DNA from: Chitinophagales bacterium
GTDB taxonomy: Bacteria; Bacteroidota; Bacteroidia; Chitinophagales; S012-47
Direction: 5' to 3'
Length of the DNA: 64,000 nt
NCBI GenBank assembly: GCA_015487695.1
Contig: WFPF01000021.1
Coordinates: 1-64,000 of the forward strand
Shown: positions 17,364 to 26,706 of the stretch, one piece after another
How positions within the stretch are numbered: position 1 is the stretch's first letter
How the letters are laid out: each line of letters begins with the position of its first letter
Notes under the pieces: model-generated
What the model was told of the DNA's origin: nothing
Seen by the model: only the letters and a program-made list of their open reading frames with translations
Databases searched by the model: none
Position numbers and translations under genes: made by a program

Positions 17364-17371
17364 CAAATTTA
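17364..17371 (-). promoter_or_regulatory. -7 promoter element of the efflux operon
   Basis: TAAATTTG on the minus strand matches TAnnTTTG, 16 bases before the GTG start of the tetR gene. The repeat cluster beginning at 17368 overlaps and extends upstream of it, where a repressor would block polymerase. Confidence 0.5.
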
Positions 17372-17438
17372 TAAACAGGAAACTCAGGAAACTATTAAAA
17401 CCAGCAAAGTTTCCTGCGGTTAACGTTTATTAACAGGA
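17368..17438. repeat. Repeat cluster, candidate operator of the efflux operon
   Basis: The nonamer CAGGAAACT occurs twice in tandem (17376-17384 and 17385-17393) and once inverted as AGTTTCCTG (17408-17416), 14 bases from the second copy. In addition TTTATAAACAGGA (17368-17380) recurs with one change as TTTATTAACAGGA (17426-17438). All lie between the efflux operon promoter and the end of the neighbouring ABC gene (17443). Dyad and direct repeats here suit binding of the TetR-type regulator, possibly as two dimers. Binding is inferred. Confidence 0.55.
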
Positions 17439-17442
17439 GAGG

Positions 17443-18219
17443 CTAAAGGCTGCGCTTTCGGACTACCTGTACGGACAGCACAAAAAAGATAAGCGCATAA
17501 AAAACAGCCAGGATCATGTATTCATTCCAGGCTTCATTCTGAAGCTGCAAATCCATTCCGGAGACCAAATCCGCATAGGGGGTAGAAATCAGATTGCTTA
17601 ATGTCTTGGACGGGAAATACCTGGTGAAATCAGCATCAATACTCAGGCGCAATATGGCCTCCATAAATACTGCATATGCCAGAAAGAACATTGTCGCTAT
17701 AGCTGTTTTGCGGAAAAGATAGGCAATAAAAGCAGCCATAGACATAAGTCCGAATGCATGCAGAAAATAGCTCAGCATAAAACCAATATTCTTAAATATC
17801 AAAGCACTCGTAATCGTCACGCTATTGGCCCATCCCATCAGCAATCCGACAAAGAACATAAATACAGTCGCACCCAGGGCAATTACAATAAGAAGAAGGT
17901 ACTTGGATATAACCAATTGTGTACGGCTCAACCCGTCTATCAGGTTTTGCTTGGCCGTACCAAAGGAAAATTCATTCCCAATTAATAAGATCATTACAAT
18001 CCCAAGTCCAAGATTTAAGAACTTTCCTATGAAAGCCACATTTTGCCATACATACGGAAATTTGAGTGTTTCCTGTCCAAATATTTGAAACGGTCCGAAA
18101 CTAAAATTATGAAGGGACAAAAACAACGTTGTTGCGGCCAGGAAATAGCCAAGCATCAGTATCTTAAATGCGGCATATCCCGATACCTTCAAATACTCTA
18201 TTTGCAATAATTTCCTCAT
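17443..18219 (-). CDS. ABC-2 type transporter permease
   Basis: A 258-residue integral membrane protein with about six hydrophobic segments and no signal peptide, of the ABC-2 family that exports drugs, lipids or polysaccharides or acts in self-immunity. The short segment IGNEFSFGTAKQNLIDGLSR is the typical cytoplasmic coupling region following TM2. The start codon overlaps the stop of the ATPase gene upstream by 4 bases, so the two subunits are translationally coupled. No substrate clue is present nearby. Confidence 0.88.
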   Translation of the reverse strand: MRKLLQIEYLKVSGYAAFKILMLGYFLAATTLFLSLHNFSFGPFQIFGQETLKFPYVWQNVAFIGKFLNLGLGIVMILLIGNEFSFGTAKQNLIDGLSRTQLVISKYLLLIVIALGATVFMFFVGLLMGWANSVTITSALIFKNIGFMLSYFLHAFGLMSMAAFIAYLFRKTAIATMFFLAYAVFMEAILRLSIDADFTRYFPSKTLSNLISTPYADLVSGMDLQLQNEAWNEYMILAVFYALIFFVLSVQVVRKRSL

Positions 18220-19103
18220 TGATTGGTCAGTTCCAGGAATTGTTCTTCCAGTGTTTTTCTTCTTTCCCGCAAATGTGTCAAATAGATGCCCTGCTCAGCA
18301 AGTATACGATTAATCTCCTGAGGAGATTTTTTCGTTTCCACAACCAGCATCGAATTCAGACTTTGAATGATTCTCAACCCGTCCTGATCTTCAAGTATTT
18401 TTAAAAGATCCATTTCGCTTCCGGCTGATAGTTCAATCACTCTAACTCTATCCAGCTCCGATCCCCTCAGCGTTCGCAATTCCAATAATTTTCCATTTTT
18501 CATTACTGCTACATCCGTACATACCTTTTCAACTTCATCAAGCAGGTGGCTGGCCAAAATGATGGTTTTACCATTTGTAGCAATATCCCTGATCAAGCTT
18601 CTGATATCCGCTATTCCGTTGGGGTCCAAACCATTGGTCGGTTCATCCAGTATCAAAACATCAGGATCTGAGACAAGTGATGCAGCAATAGCAAGCCGTT
18701 GTTTCATGCCTGTGCTAAATCCCTTTACCTTCGAATTTCTTCTTTGAAAAAGCCCTACCTGTTTCAATACATCATTAATTCTGTTTTCGCCCTTTTCTTT
18801 AATCCTACAAGTAATTTCCAAATTCTTTACCGCTGACAAATAGGGATAAAAGTTCGGTTTTTCAAGTAAAGTACCAATGCGCTTTCTTGCCATTGTAACG
18901 GGAACACCTCCAAACCATTCGTATTGACCCGCATCCGCCTTTACCACATCCAATATCATGCTGAGCGTTGTCGTTTTACCGCTTCCGTTAGGACCCAACA
19001 ATCCAAGTACCTGGCCGTGAAAGACAGTGAGTGACAATTCCCTTACTGCTTTAATTCTTCCGTAACTTTTACTGAGATTTGTAATTTTGAGCACTTCCCG
19101 CAT
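18216..19103 (-). CDS. ABC transporter ATP-binding protein
   Basis: A 295-residue nucleotide-binding subunit. Walker A GPNGSGKT lies at 37-44, the signature FSTGMKQRL around 129-137, Walker B LILDEPTNGLDP around 150-161 and the H-loop in ILASHLLDEVEK. The C-terminal 80 residues form the extension usual in drug-export ATPases. It pairs with the overlapping ABC-2 permease gene. It is divergent from rnhB with 47 bases between the start codons, in which I see no strong promoter consensus. Confidence 0.93.
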   Translation of the reverse strand: MREVLKITNLSKSYGRIKAVRELSLTVFHGQVLGLLGPNGSGKTTTLSMILDVVKADAGQYEWFGGVPVTMARKRIGTLLEKPNFYPYLSAVKNLEITCRIKEKGENRINDVLKQVGLFQRRNSKVKGFSTGMKQRLAIAASLVSDPDVLILDEPTNGLDPNGIADIRSLIRDIATNGKTIILASHLLDEVEKVCTDVAVMKNGKLLELRTLRGSELDRVRVIELSAGSEMDLLKILEDQDGLRIIQSLNSMLVVETKKSPQEINRILAEQGIYLTHLRERRKTLEEQFLELTNQ

Positions 19104-19150
19104 GATCTTATAAAAGTAATCAATCAGATTTTCTTAATAATAGATTTAAC

Positions 19151-19762
19151 TTGATTTATAAGTATGACCCATATCAGTTAATTGCAGGAACCGATGAAGC
19201 CGGCAGAGGCTGTTTGGCCGGCCCAGTTGTAGCAGCTTCAGTCATTTTACCCAAAGGACGATACTACCGAAAATTGAATGACAGTAAATTGCTGAATCCC
19301 CGCTTGCGCGAAAGTCTTTACAAAGAAATAACGAGCACAGCAATCTCATGGAAGGTTGTCTTCAAGAGCCATCATATCATTGATACAATCAATATTTTAA
19401 ATGCGACCCATGAAGCCATGTATGAGGCGGCATTGTGTCTGGATCCCCGGCCAGAAATCCTTCTTGTTGACGGGAATTCATTTAAGAAAGATTCCTCAAT
19501 TCCTTACGAATGTAAAGTCAACGGTGATGCTATCTATGCCCCCATTGCAGCAGCATCCATTCTTGCGAAGGTATCACGGGATCATTTCATGGCTCGCTTA
19601 TCCCGGCATAAGAAATACCGGGTATATGGTTGGTCTGAAAACAAAGGATACGCAACATCTTCACACATTGAAGCCATTAAGAACTTTGGATTCAGTGATC
19701 TACATCGGAAGAGTTTTATAGTAAAATCACTTCAGTTAAGCCTCTTCTCAAAAAAGCAATAA
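19151..19762 (+). CDS. rnhB: Ribonuclease HII
   Basis: RNase HII removes ribonucleotides and RNA from RNA/DNA hybrids. The 203-residue protein carries the DEDD-type active site: Asp15 and Glu16 in GTDEAGRG, Asp107 in LLVDGN and Asp144 in SRDH. The start is TTG at 19151; an in-frame stop lies upstream with no ATG between, and the nearby ATG at 19164 is out of frame. A cluster of lysine and serine ends the protein. It is convergent with the PorP-like gene, with a terminator hairpin between them. Confidence 0.94.
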   Translation: MIYKYDPYQLIAGTDEAGRGCLAGPVVAASVILPKGRYYRKLNDSKLLNPRLRESLYKEITSTAISWKVVFKSHHIIDTINILNATHEAMYEAALCLDPRPEILLVDGNSFKKDSSIPYECKVNGDAIYAPIAAASILAKVSRDHFMARLSRHKKYRVYGWSENKGYATSSHIEAIKNFGFSDLHRKSFIVKSLQLSLFSKKQ

Positions 19763-19789
19763 AAAAACCCCTGGTAAAAATACCAGGGG
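19761..19789 (-). terminator. Intrinsic terminator after the PorP-like gene
   Basis: A 9-bp stem CCCCTGGTA / TACCAGGGG (19768-19776 and 19781-19789), with a 4-base loop, is followed on the minus strand by seven T. It ends the adhesin-PorP transcript. On the plus strand the following bases are only weakly T-rich, so it may serve rnhB less well. Confidence 0.85.
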
Positions 19790-19813
19790 CTCTATTCCTA
19801 AAATCTGAATTCT

Positions 19814-20761
19814 TTATTGTGCAGGAGCTTCCTCCATTACAGGTTCTTCCTCATTGCTAGGCCTTACACCAAAAACATTGTCAAACTTTTGCTTTCCAAA
19901 TGTAACTCCGAATCCAACCTCATGTGATCCCCATGAAACAGACTGGAAGTCTCCGCTATTCATATCATACGAATAGGTAAACTGCCATTTATTATTCACA
20001 TTAAATCCGGTCATCAGTGTAATGCCAGAACCCGCAAATTGCGATCCGTTAGGACCTCTCCATCCGGCTCCCAACATCAATTGATTATCGACAAACCATG
20101 CTCTCAGATTAATATCCACCTGTGTTTTTGCATTGGGCACAATTTTGGCCATAAGCATTGGTTCCAGATTCACAGTTCCGAGCTCAAAGATATAGCCACC
20201 GGAAAGGTAGATATGCGGCTCCAGTTTTTTTACATCCGCTCCTGTAATCTGAATCAACTGAGGAACACTGATTCCGACAAAATGTTTTTTGCTGTAGTGC
20301 ATAACTCCCAGTGAAAGATCACCCAATCCACCATCAAAACCATCCAAGGGTTCCGGTGAATAAATGTCCACCAATTCTCTGTTCAAACGATAGTTTACAT
20401 ATCGTGCACCCAATCCAATAGACAAGTTGTTTCTATCCATATCAATATGATAGGCATAATTAAACTGTACACCCGTGCTTTGTTCAGGCCCGATAACATC
20501 AGTTACCATATTAATTCCAATACCACTACGTTCACCCATAACTCCGTGAACACTTGCGGAAGATGTTACAGCAGCACCGGGAATTCTTGTAAAATCACTT
20601 CTTACTCCTATTCTGCCTGTCCACTGCCCGTTGCTACCGGCAGCTGCAGGATTAATCAAAAGGTAGTTAAAGCGATAATTACTTCTCAATGGGTCTTGCT
20701 GGGCCTGCATAGCAGAGGATACCAAGAACAAGAGAGCAAAAGCAAATAATAATTTTCTCAT
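19814..20761 (-). CDS. PorP/SprF family type IX secretion membrane protein
   Basis: A 315-residue predicted outer-membrane beta barrel with a signal peptide (about 1-20, ending MQAQ) and the family opening QQDPLRSNYRFNYLLINPAAAGSNG-type pattern, followed by repeated short strands (SIGLGARYVNYRLN, GDLSLGVMHYSKKHFVGISV). Members of this family, such as SprF of Flavobacterium, are needed for surface delivery of a specific gliding adhesin. Here it lies directly downstream of a 1642-residue adhesin gene (37 bases), so it is the likely partner. It ends with an acidic tail (EEEPVMEEAPAQ). Confidence 0.92.
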   Translation of the reverse strand: MRKLLFAFALLFLVSSAMQAQQDPLRSNYRFNYLLINPAAAGSNGQWTGRIGVRSDFTRIPGAAVTSSASVHGVMGERSGIGINMVTDVIGPEQSTGVQFNYAYHIDMDRNNLSIGLGARYVNYRLNRELVDIYSPEPLDGFDGGLGDLSLGVMHYSKKHFVGISVPQLIQITGADVKKLEPHIYLSGGYIFELGTVNLEPMLMAKIVPNAKTQVDINLRAWFVDNQLMLGAGWRGPNGSQFAGSGITLMTGFNVNNKWQFTYSYDMNSGDFQSVSWGSHEVGFGVTFGKQKFDNVFGVRPSNEEEPVMEEAPAQ

Positions 20762-20798
20762 GTTTTATGTTTTAATCAGATTCTTTCTAAGAGTTGAT

Positions 20799-23700
20799 TT
20801 ATCGTTTAATAGTAATTGTACCTCTGTGGATATTGTTGCCCTGGACATTGAGGGTTAATATCCAATAATATGTACCATCCGGCAGACTTGATCCGTCCCA
20901 GGCATCCTGCCCGACATTGTCAGCTTCATATACCAGCTGACCATATCTGTTAAATACTTTCAGATTATTATTCGGGAAGAATGACAACTCTTCGATAAAC
21001 CAGGTGTCATTCACACCATCGCCATTCGGAGTGAAGAGGTTCGGAGGATTAATGGGCAGATTTACATCTACAACCACCGTAACCACATCACTATTTGTAC
21101 ATCCCCACTGATTCGTAGCTGTTACTTCGAATGTCGTAGTTTGAGTTAATCCTATAACATCCGGATTCAAAGCTGACGGATCACTCAAACTTGTTGTCGG
21201 ATCCCATGAATAGCTATAATCACCATCTGCGGTAGCATCGAGTACCGTGTTTTTGCTGAGATAAACAAACTTATCCGGACCGGCATCGATAACCGGCAGC
21301 GGATGTACATCTACAATCTGGAACGTAGAATCCGTACAACCTTTCTCATCCGTATAGATATACTTGATATCATGTTTGCCAACACCTGCAGCTGCAGGGA
21401 CAAAGGTTGAACCAAAAACACCATCACCGAGGAACACACCGCCCGTTGGATCACCCATCAGTATTTGTATGCTGTCATCGTAACAGAAGTCCGTTGCCAG
21501 ACCAACAATGGATACATCCGGCAATGGATTAACAGTTACCAGCATTGAATCCGAATCCGTACAATTGTTTTGATCAGTAACCGTCAATATATATCTAGTA
21601 GTACTCGTAGGTGAAGCAATTGGGTTTTCTACCTGTTCATCATTCAATGTTTCAAGCGGTGACCATGTATACTGATAGGGTCCAACTCCATTTGAAGCTG
21701 CCGGTACGGCACCAATCATAATGCTTTCACCGATACAAATTTCCTTATCAACTCCAGCATGAGCCCTTGGGTTTTCATTTACAAACACAGTCATTGCATC
21801 GCTTCCTTTACAGCCCTTGGCATCTGTAACAGTTACAGTAAAGTTCGTTTCTGAGTTGGGTCCGGCCAACGGATTAGGCAAGGTCTCATCGTTCAATCCG
21901 ATATAAGGAGACCATGAATAATCATATGGTGCTTTTCCTCCGTCAGCGGTAGGCTGACCACCGATCATTACAGTTTCGCCTTTACAAATTGTTTGATCGG
22001 CACCTGCATCTACAATTGGCAATGGGTTCACTATAACCTCAACCATATCTTCACCCACACAACCTACACCATCCGTAACGGTCAGTGTGTATATGGTAGA
22101 AGAAGTAGGAGTCACAGTCGGGTTGGCCACATTAGGTGTAATCAATCCAACAGTCGGGCTCCATGAGTAGCTATAAGGAGGAATTCCATTTGTAGCCGGT
22201 GCCAGTCCACCAATTTTGGTGGCATCTCCTACACATATTTCATCATCTGCCCCGGCATCAACAAAGACGGCCGGTCTTACAATCACATTAACAACATCCG
22301 TAGAAGTACATCCACTTGCATCCGTAACAGTTACCGAATAGGTTTTTGTAATCGGATTTGCATTAGTGTTGTTATATGAGAAGGTCGGATTTGCAATAGC
22401 CGTACTATTCAGACCATCAGCCGGTGACCAACTATACGTATAAGGTGCGGTCCCACCGTTTCCGGTCGGAGCTCCACCCAATGCAATAGCCACATCGCTA
22501 CAAACAGTCACATCATTACCGGCATCAGCAACTGGAGAAGGTTTAACACTTACGATCACCTGATCCATATCTGTACAACCGTTCGCATCTGTAACCGTTA
22601 ATGTATAAGATGTAGTCACTGACGGATTAGCAAGCGGACTTGCCAGAGTTGCATCATCCAGGCTTGCAGCCGGACTCCAGGAGTAAGTATAAGGAGGTGT
22701 TCCACCACTTGCAGAAGGAGTACCACCGATATAAACCGGCTGGCCATCGCAACTCACAACGTTATCCCCGGCATCTGCCGTAGGTGCTTCACGTACTTCC
22801 ACGGTCACTGCATCACTGGCAGAACATCCGTTATTGTCAGTTACAGTAACTGTATATGTAGTGGTAGCAGCAGGACTTGCCATAGGATTGGGATCTACGG
22901 AAGAGCTCAATCCTGATGCAGGTGTCCATGAATAATTATCTATAAAGCCATTGTTGCTTACTCCGGGTGTTCCGGTTGGGTTTCCACCGATTTGAACAGC
23001 TGAGCCTGCACATACGGTCATGTCAGCCCCGGCATCAACCGTTGGAATATCGTTAACCGTAACGACTGTTGAATCTCTATTGTAACAACCTCTGGCATCA
23101 ATCACATCGTAATAAACAGTATGGTCTCCCACACCTGCAGCCGCTCCGCTAAAGGTTCCGGCAGCAGGGTCTACAATTCCGTCTCCACTCCAGGTACCGA
23201 AAGGAGTAACGGCAGTCATCATGATTGTTTCATTCAAACAAACCGGACCTGCAGGATTGATTGTAGCATCCGGGCGAGGATGTACATTCACTGTGAAAGT
23301 GTCGCATGCCGTACATCCGAAATCATTGGTATAGCAGTAAACGATTTGGTGTTCACCCACACCTGCCAGAGCAGGATCAAATAAGGTGTTTCCGGGTACT
23401 GCCGATCCACAAATCGGGTTGGCGTAATAAATATTACCACTCCAAACCCGTGGTTGGAATACCGCACCAAAAGGATAGGCATTACCCGTTCCTTCCAGGA
23501 ACTGAATGGCATCATCCTCTGCGAATACATTTCCGACAGCAGAACCATTAAAGTAGTTCATACCTGTACCATTGGTAACCGTCACATAAAATGCCTGTGT
23601 GGCACCCGGATCAATGGTTACCGACATATTTTGCAATCCAAGAGGTGTCGGATTATCAAGACCGGCACCGGCAACTGTAGTAGTAGCAACCAGTGTCCAT

Positions 23701-25727
23701 GCGCTTGCATTCGTTTCCGAACCTACATGGGAACCGGCTTTTGTATAAACCTCTACGTTCCATGTACCACCGTCAACGTTAATATCAAAATCAACTATGG
23801 CAATTTTCTTTTTGGCAACAATATCAAACATGTTACCTGACTGACCATTGTTGGTGCTAAATGTCGTCTCAAGGAATCCTCCGCTGCCACCAATCTGGTC
23901 TAAGCATCTGGTAGAATCAATTACAACCACTCCGGGGCCTGAAATGGCACCTCCGGCAGGTTGAATATCAATTGTATCCGGATCGTCATAAATACAGTAA
24001 TCTGTCTGAAGACCGGCAATACCCGCTTGCGGTGCAGGATTTACTCTTACCGTAACCGTTGAAGACTGTACGCATCCGGCAGTATCCGAAGCGGTAACTG
24101 TGAAAACAAACTCACCGGTATCACTCGGGGTGAAAATAGGATTAGCTGATGTTGGATCGTCCAGATCTGCAGCCGGAGCCCACGAATAGCTAATCGGACC
24201 GCTTGCACCTGAAGCTGTCGGATTGCCTCCCAACATGTACGACTGATCGCTGCAAATGGTAGAGTCTTTGCCAGGATTCAATCTCATACATCCAAACTGG
24301 CCACGCAGCGAATAAGCAATTCTGAAGTTTGCAAACTCTACCGGAGTCCAGGCACCACCGGCATTGAACAATATTCTTCTCTTAAAGAAAAGCGTATTAC
24401 TAAAGGCAAGCGAAATATTGTTGTTGCCAACCTGCGCCAACGAAATGGCATAGGTATCAGGCTGAAGGATGATTCCACCTTCTGCAATTGGAATATCATA
24501 CCATATGGCTGCACTTCCCTGCACCTTATATATTGGTGATTCATAAACCAGCGAATCCGGTACATTATTTACGCATTTGTACACTTTCACCTGGAAAGGA
24601 TCTCCAACAGTCGGGTAAGCTTGTGTGGCTGTATTTCCGAGTTGGAATTGAATATTGGTAAGTATGGTCTCATAGCGATTATGGAAAACCTGTGCCAGTT
24701 CTCCAGCCGCACCGTTAAATCCAATGCCATTTACGTAGTTGCTGTCATCACGCGCATAAATATCATTTGAGAAACCTTGTCTCCAGGGAACTACCGAGTT
24801 GTTGCCCAACCAGGCATCGGGTTCGTTCATGGTAATGCTATGCTGAATAATCCATGTACCGGGAAAGAAAGGAATAAAACCACCGCCCGGCCATTGAAAT
24901 TCAAAAGTCTCTCCCGGATTCAAATTAACGGGATCAGAACTTTCATTCACCGAGGTACCCGAATTGAGTTCGGTTATGGTTGTGGTAATCACAACTCCGG
25001 TCAATGGGTCTGTACCGTAGTTTTCACCAATAGCTTTTACGTTATGAGGAGTTTGCGCATAAGGGATTAGAGTATACTCCACGGTATCATACCCTCTCAA
25101 CACTCTGGCATCATATTGAAAAGGAATTTCGCCTCTCACAAGTATATTGTCGACAGAAACACCGTCTGACCATCCGTTGTCTTCATATTCAAAACGAAGA
25201 CGCATATCCGGATTGACGTAGGGCATCAGGTCGAGTGTGCGGGTAAAAAAGCCAAAGTTGCTGGCACTTGGCTTGTCATCATCCTCATCATATATCTCCA
25301 TCCATTTGTATCCGTTCCAAACATAAATGCGGAAATGCGCATCAATGGGCGGTACATTACCACCACTGTTTTGCGTTTCCGTCATGTTGTAATCAAATAC
25401 AAGCTGCACATTGTTCAAACCTGTTGCATCAAAATTGGAAGTAGTGACATACGCCCAGTTTGGAGGGTTTGGTGCTGCAAAGAAATCATCGAACACCATG
25501 GCACAAGTACCATTCAGGCTTCCGCCTGCTTGCCCGTTTTTGTTGTACACCCAACCGATTGGGCCTTCCACAATTGTATCAGTCCATCCTGTCGGTGCAC
25601 TAGCGCTACAATTGTTAAAGTCCTCAAACAACAAGGTGTCAATTACCGGCTGCGCATATGCGGCAGACGAAGTAAGGACCAATGTAAGTGCCAGAATTGA
25701 AAGGCTTTTGTAAAATATCTCCCTCAT
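20799..25727 (-). CDS. T9SS surface adhesin with PKD-like repeats (CHU_C domain)
   Basis: A 1642-residue secreted protein. Residues 1-25 are a signal peptide. The N-terminal third (about 30-480) looks like two beta-sandwich modules. One PKD-like module follows (near GKDSTICSDQ), then a mixed region, then six tandem modules of about 84 residues (about 897-1399), each with YSWSP and TLTVTD-type motifs and a conserved Cys pair. The C-terminal 80 residues carry NLFTPNGDGVNDTW, VFNRYGQLVYE and DGTYYW, the gliding-motility-associated C-terminal (type B) domain recognised by T9SS. It resembles SprB-type adhesins. It lies between a small secreted protein gene and the PorP/SprF-like gene, in one operon. 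Confidence 0.92.
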   Translation of the reverse strand: MREIFYKSLSILALTLVLTSSAAYAQPVIDTLLFEDFNNCSASAPTGWTDTIVEGPIGWVYNKNGQAGGSLNGTCAMVFDDFFAAPNPPNWAYVTTSNFDATGLNNVQLVFDYNMTETQNSGGNVPPIDAHFRIYVWNGYKWMEIYDEDDDKPSASNFGFFTRTLDLMPYVNPDMRLRFEYEDNGWSDGVSVDNILVRGEIPFQYDARVLRGYDTVEYTLIPYAQTPHNVKAIGENYGTDPLTGVVITTTITELNSGTSVNESSDPVNLNPGETFEFQWPGGGFIPFFPGTWIIQHSITMNEPDAWLGNNSVVPWRQGFSNDIYARDDSNYVNGIGFNGAAGELAQVFHNRYETILTNIQFQLGNTATQAYPTVGDPFQVKVYKCVNNVPDSLVYESPIYKVQGSAAIWYDIPIAEGGIILQPDTYAISLAQVGNNNISLAFSNTLFFKRRILFNAGGAWTPVEFANFRIAYSLRGQFGCMRLNPGKDSTICSDQSYMLGGNPTASGASGPISYSWAPAADLDDPTSANPIFTPSDTGEFVFTVTASDTAGCVQSSTVTVRVNPAPQAGIAGLQTDYCIYDDPDTIDIQPAGGAISGPGVVVIDSTRCLDQIGGSGGFLETTFSTNNGQSGNMFDIVAKKKIAIVDFDINVDGGTWNVEVYTKAGSHVGSETNASAWTLVATTTVAGAGLDNPTPLGLQNMSVTIDPGATQAFYVTVTNGTGMNYFNGSAVGNVFAEDDAIQFLEGTGNAYPFGAVFQPRVWSGNIYYANPICGSAVPGNTLFDPALAGVGEHQIVYCYTNDFGCTACDTFTVNVHPRPDATINPAGPVCLNETIMMTAVTPFGTWSGDGIVDPAAGTFSGAAAGVGDHTVYYDVIDARGCYNRDSTVVTVNDIPTVDAGADMTVCAGSAVQIGGNPTGTPGVSNNGFIDNYSWTPASGLSSSVDPNPMASPAATTTYTVTVTDNNGCSASDAVTVEVREAPTADAGDNVVSCDGQPVYIGGTPSASGGTPPYTYSWSPAASLDDATLASPLANPSVTTSYTLTVTDANGCTDMDQVIVSVKPSPVADAGNDVTVCSDVAIALGGAPTGNGGTAPYTYSWSPADGLNSTAIANPTFSYNNTNANPITKTYSVTVTDASGCTSTDVVNVIVRPAVFVDAGADDEICVGDATKIGGLAPATNGIPPYSYSWSPTVGLITPNVANPTVTPTSSTIYTLTVTDGVGCVGEDMVEVIVNPLPIVDAGADQTICKGETVMIGGQPTADGGKAPYDYSWSPYIGLNDETLPNPLAGPNSETNFTVTVTDAKGCKGSDAMTVFVNENPRAHAGVDKEICIGESIMIGAVPAASNGVGPYQYTWSPLETLNDEQVENPIASPTSTTRYILTVTDQNNCTDSDSMLVTVNPLPDVSIVGLATDFCYDDSIQILMGDPTGGVFLGDGVFGSTFVPAAAGVGKHDIKYIYTDEKGCTDSTFQIVDVHPLPVIDAGPDKFVYLSKNTVLDATADGDYSYSWDPTTSLSDPSALNPDVIGLTQTTTFEVTATNQWGCTNSDVVTVVVDVNLPINPPNLFTPNGDGVNDTWFIEELSFFPNNNLKVFNRYGQLVYEADNVGQDAWDGSSLPDGTYYWILTLNVQGNNIHRGTITIKR
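21530..23040 (-). repeat. Six tandem ~252-bp PKD-like coding repeats
   Basis: Within the adhesin gene, six units begin with (V/A)DAG or AHAG plus a Cys (TVCAG, VSCDG, TVCSD, EICVG, TICKG, EICIG) and end in an NGC/SGC-type motif with a second Cys. They are diverged at DNA level, so the array is old, not a recent expansion. Confidence 0.8.
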
Positions 25728-25792
25728 GTCGCTATTTTTTGTGAGATTTTAGGTTTAGTCGTTTAATTATATCTACTGTTGAATACTTGATC

Positions 25793-26179
25793 TTACTGAC
25801 CCTGAAGCAGGGCTTTATATATCGTCAGTTTGTTTTCTACAGCTGTTCTCATCTCCTGGGAAAGGTTGGGATCGAGAAGCATCTTTTCAAAATTGTCAAT
25901 AGTGGCCTGCAGGTCACTTTTCTGGGCCGCATTCAAAGCCGTAGTAGTAGAGCCATTATTTGTGTTCTGACCACCGTTATTGGTGCTGACAGCAGCTCCC
26001 AATTCCAATACGGGTGAAATATTTTGATCAATACCCGCTTGTTTGGCGGCTTGCACGTCTGCCGGATCTTGTGTGTTTCCACCATTGGGGTTAGCTGATT
26101 GTGCCTGTACGGAAAGGGATGCAAACAGCACAAATACAATGAATAATGCCGTTCTTCTGAGTAATTTTCTAATGATCAT
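25793..26179 (-). CDS. Small secreted hypothetical protein
   Basis: A 128-residue protein with a signal peptide (about 1-27, ending SVQAQ), then a low-complexity Asn/Gly/Gln/Thr linker (residues 28-80), then a short helical C-terminus (LQATIDNFEKMLLDPNLSQ...). No domain is recognised. It is the first gene of the operon with the T9SS adhesin (65 bases downstream) and the PorP-like gene, which suggests a role in surface display or anchoring of the adhesin, but this rests only on position. Confidence 0.7.
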   Translation of the reverse strand: MIIRKLLRRTALFIVFVLFASLSVQAQSANPNGGNTQDPADVQAAKQAGIDQNISPVLELGAAVSTNNGGQNTNNGSTTTALNAAQKSDLQATIDNFEKMLLDPNLSQEMRTAVENKLTIYKALLQGQ

Positions 26180-26706
26180 ATATTCGCCTTTTAGGTAATG
26201 ATTTTATGAATTGCTACAATAATTTTTCCACATTTCGGGTGTTAAATATATCAAAAATTTCATGCGTAGAAGGCGTTTCACAATAAAAATTTATTCATGA
26301 ACCCTTGCTACACATCAAAGTTTTTGAGAACCTCACACCTTATCAATTTTAATTTAAGGCCGGATCGGTTCAACACTCCAAAATACGCAATCATCAAAGT
26401 ACAATCAGAGCCAAAATTAAAAAAATGAAAATATATTCTGAACCATTGTTCTAAATTTAATTCCACCTCCCTGCTTTATTAACCACTTTATAAGACACTT
26501 TGCTTTATTTCCGCCTTTCTTTTCCTTTCTTAAAGCGCTTCAATCCCTTTGTTTACGGGCATTCTTTAGCTGCAGGCATTCCCTTTCGTTAATGAATTTA
26601 TATATAAAAATTTATTTTTAAAAACTTCCCGCAACACACCGGACCATGAGTTGCATTTTTTGATTTTTTACTTTTTCATAATGTTTAGTTTTGCGATTCA
26701 AATATC
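26180..26706. other. Intergenic region between the adhesin operon and gcvT
   Basis: 527 AT-rich bases between divergent genes. I see no ORF, RNA gene or hairpin worth calling. The gcvT promoter (26686-26693) is at the right end. A minus-strand TAATTTTG at 26412-26419 fits TAnnTTTG and could start the adhesin operon with a 5' UTR of roughly 230 bases, but no -33 element supports it. No glycine riboswitch core is recognisable before gcvT. Confidence 0.5.
26686..26693 (+). promoter_or_regulatory. -7 promoter element for gcvT
   Basis: TAGTTTTG matches TAnnTTTG, 13 bases before the ATG at 26707. A TTTG at 26659-26662, 23 bases upstream, is a plausible -33 element. Confidence 0.5.

Noticed and set aside
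21530-23040. Direct repeat array as a CRISPR or satellite
   Set aside because: Units are about 252 bp, coding, diverged and without spacers; they are protein domains of the adhesin.
26180-26706. Glycine riboswitch before gcvT
   Set aside because: No aptamer core could be recognised, and the -7 element is 13 bases from the ATG, leaving no room for one on that transcript.
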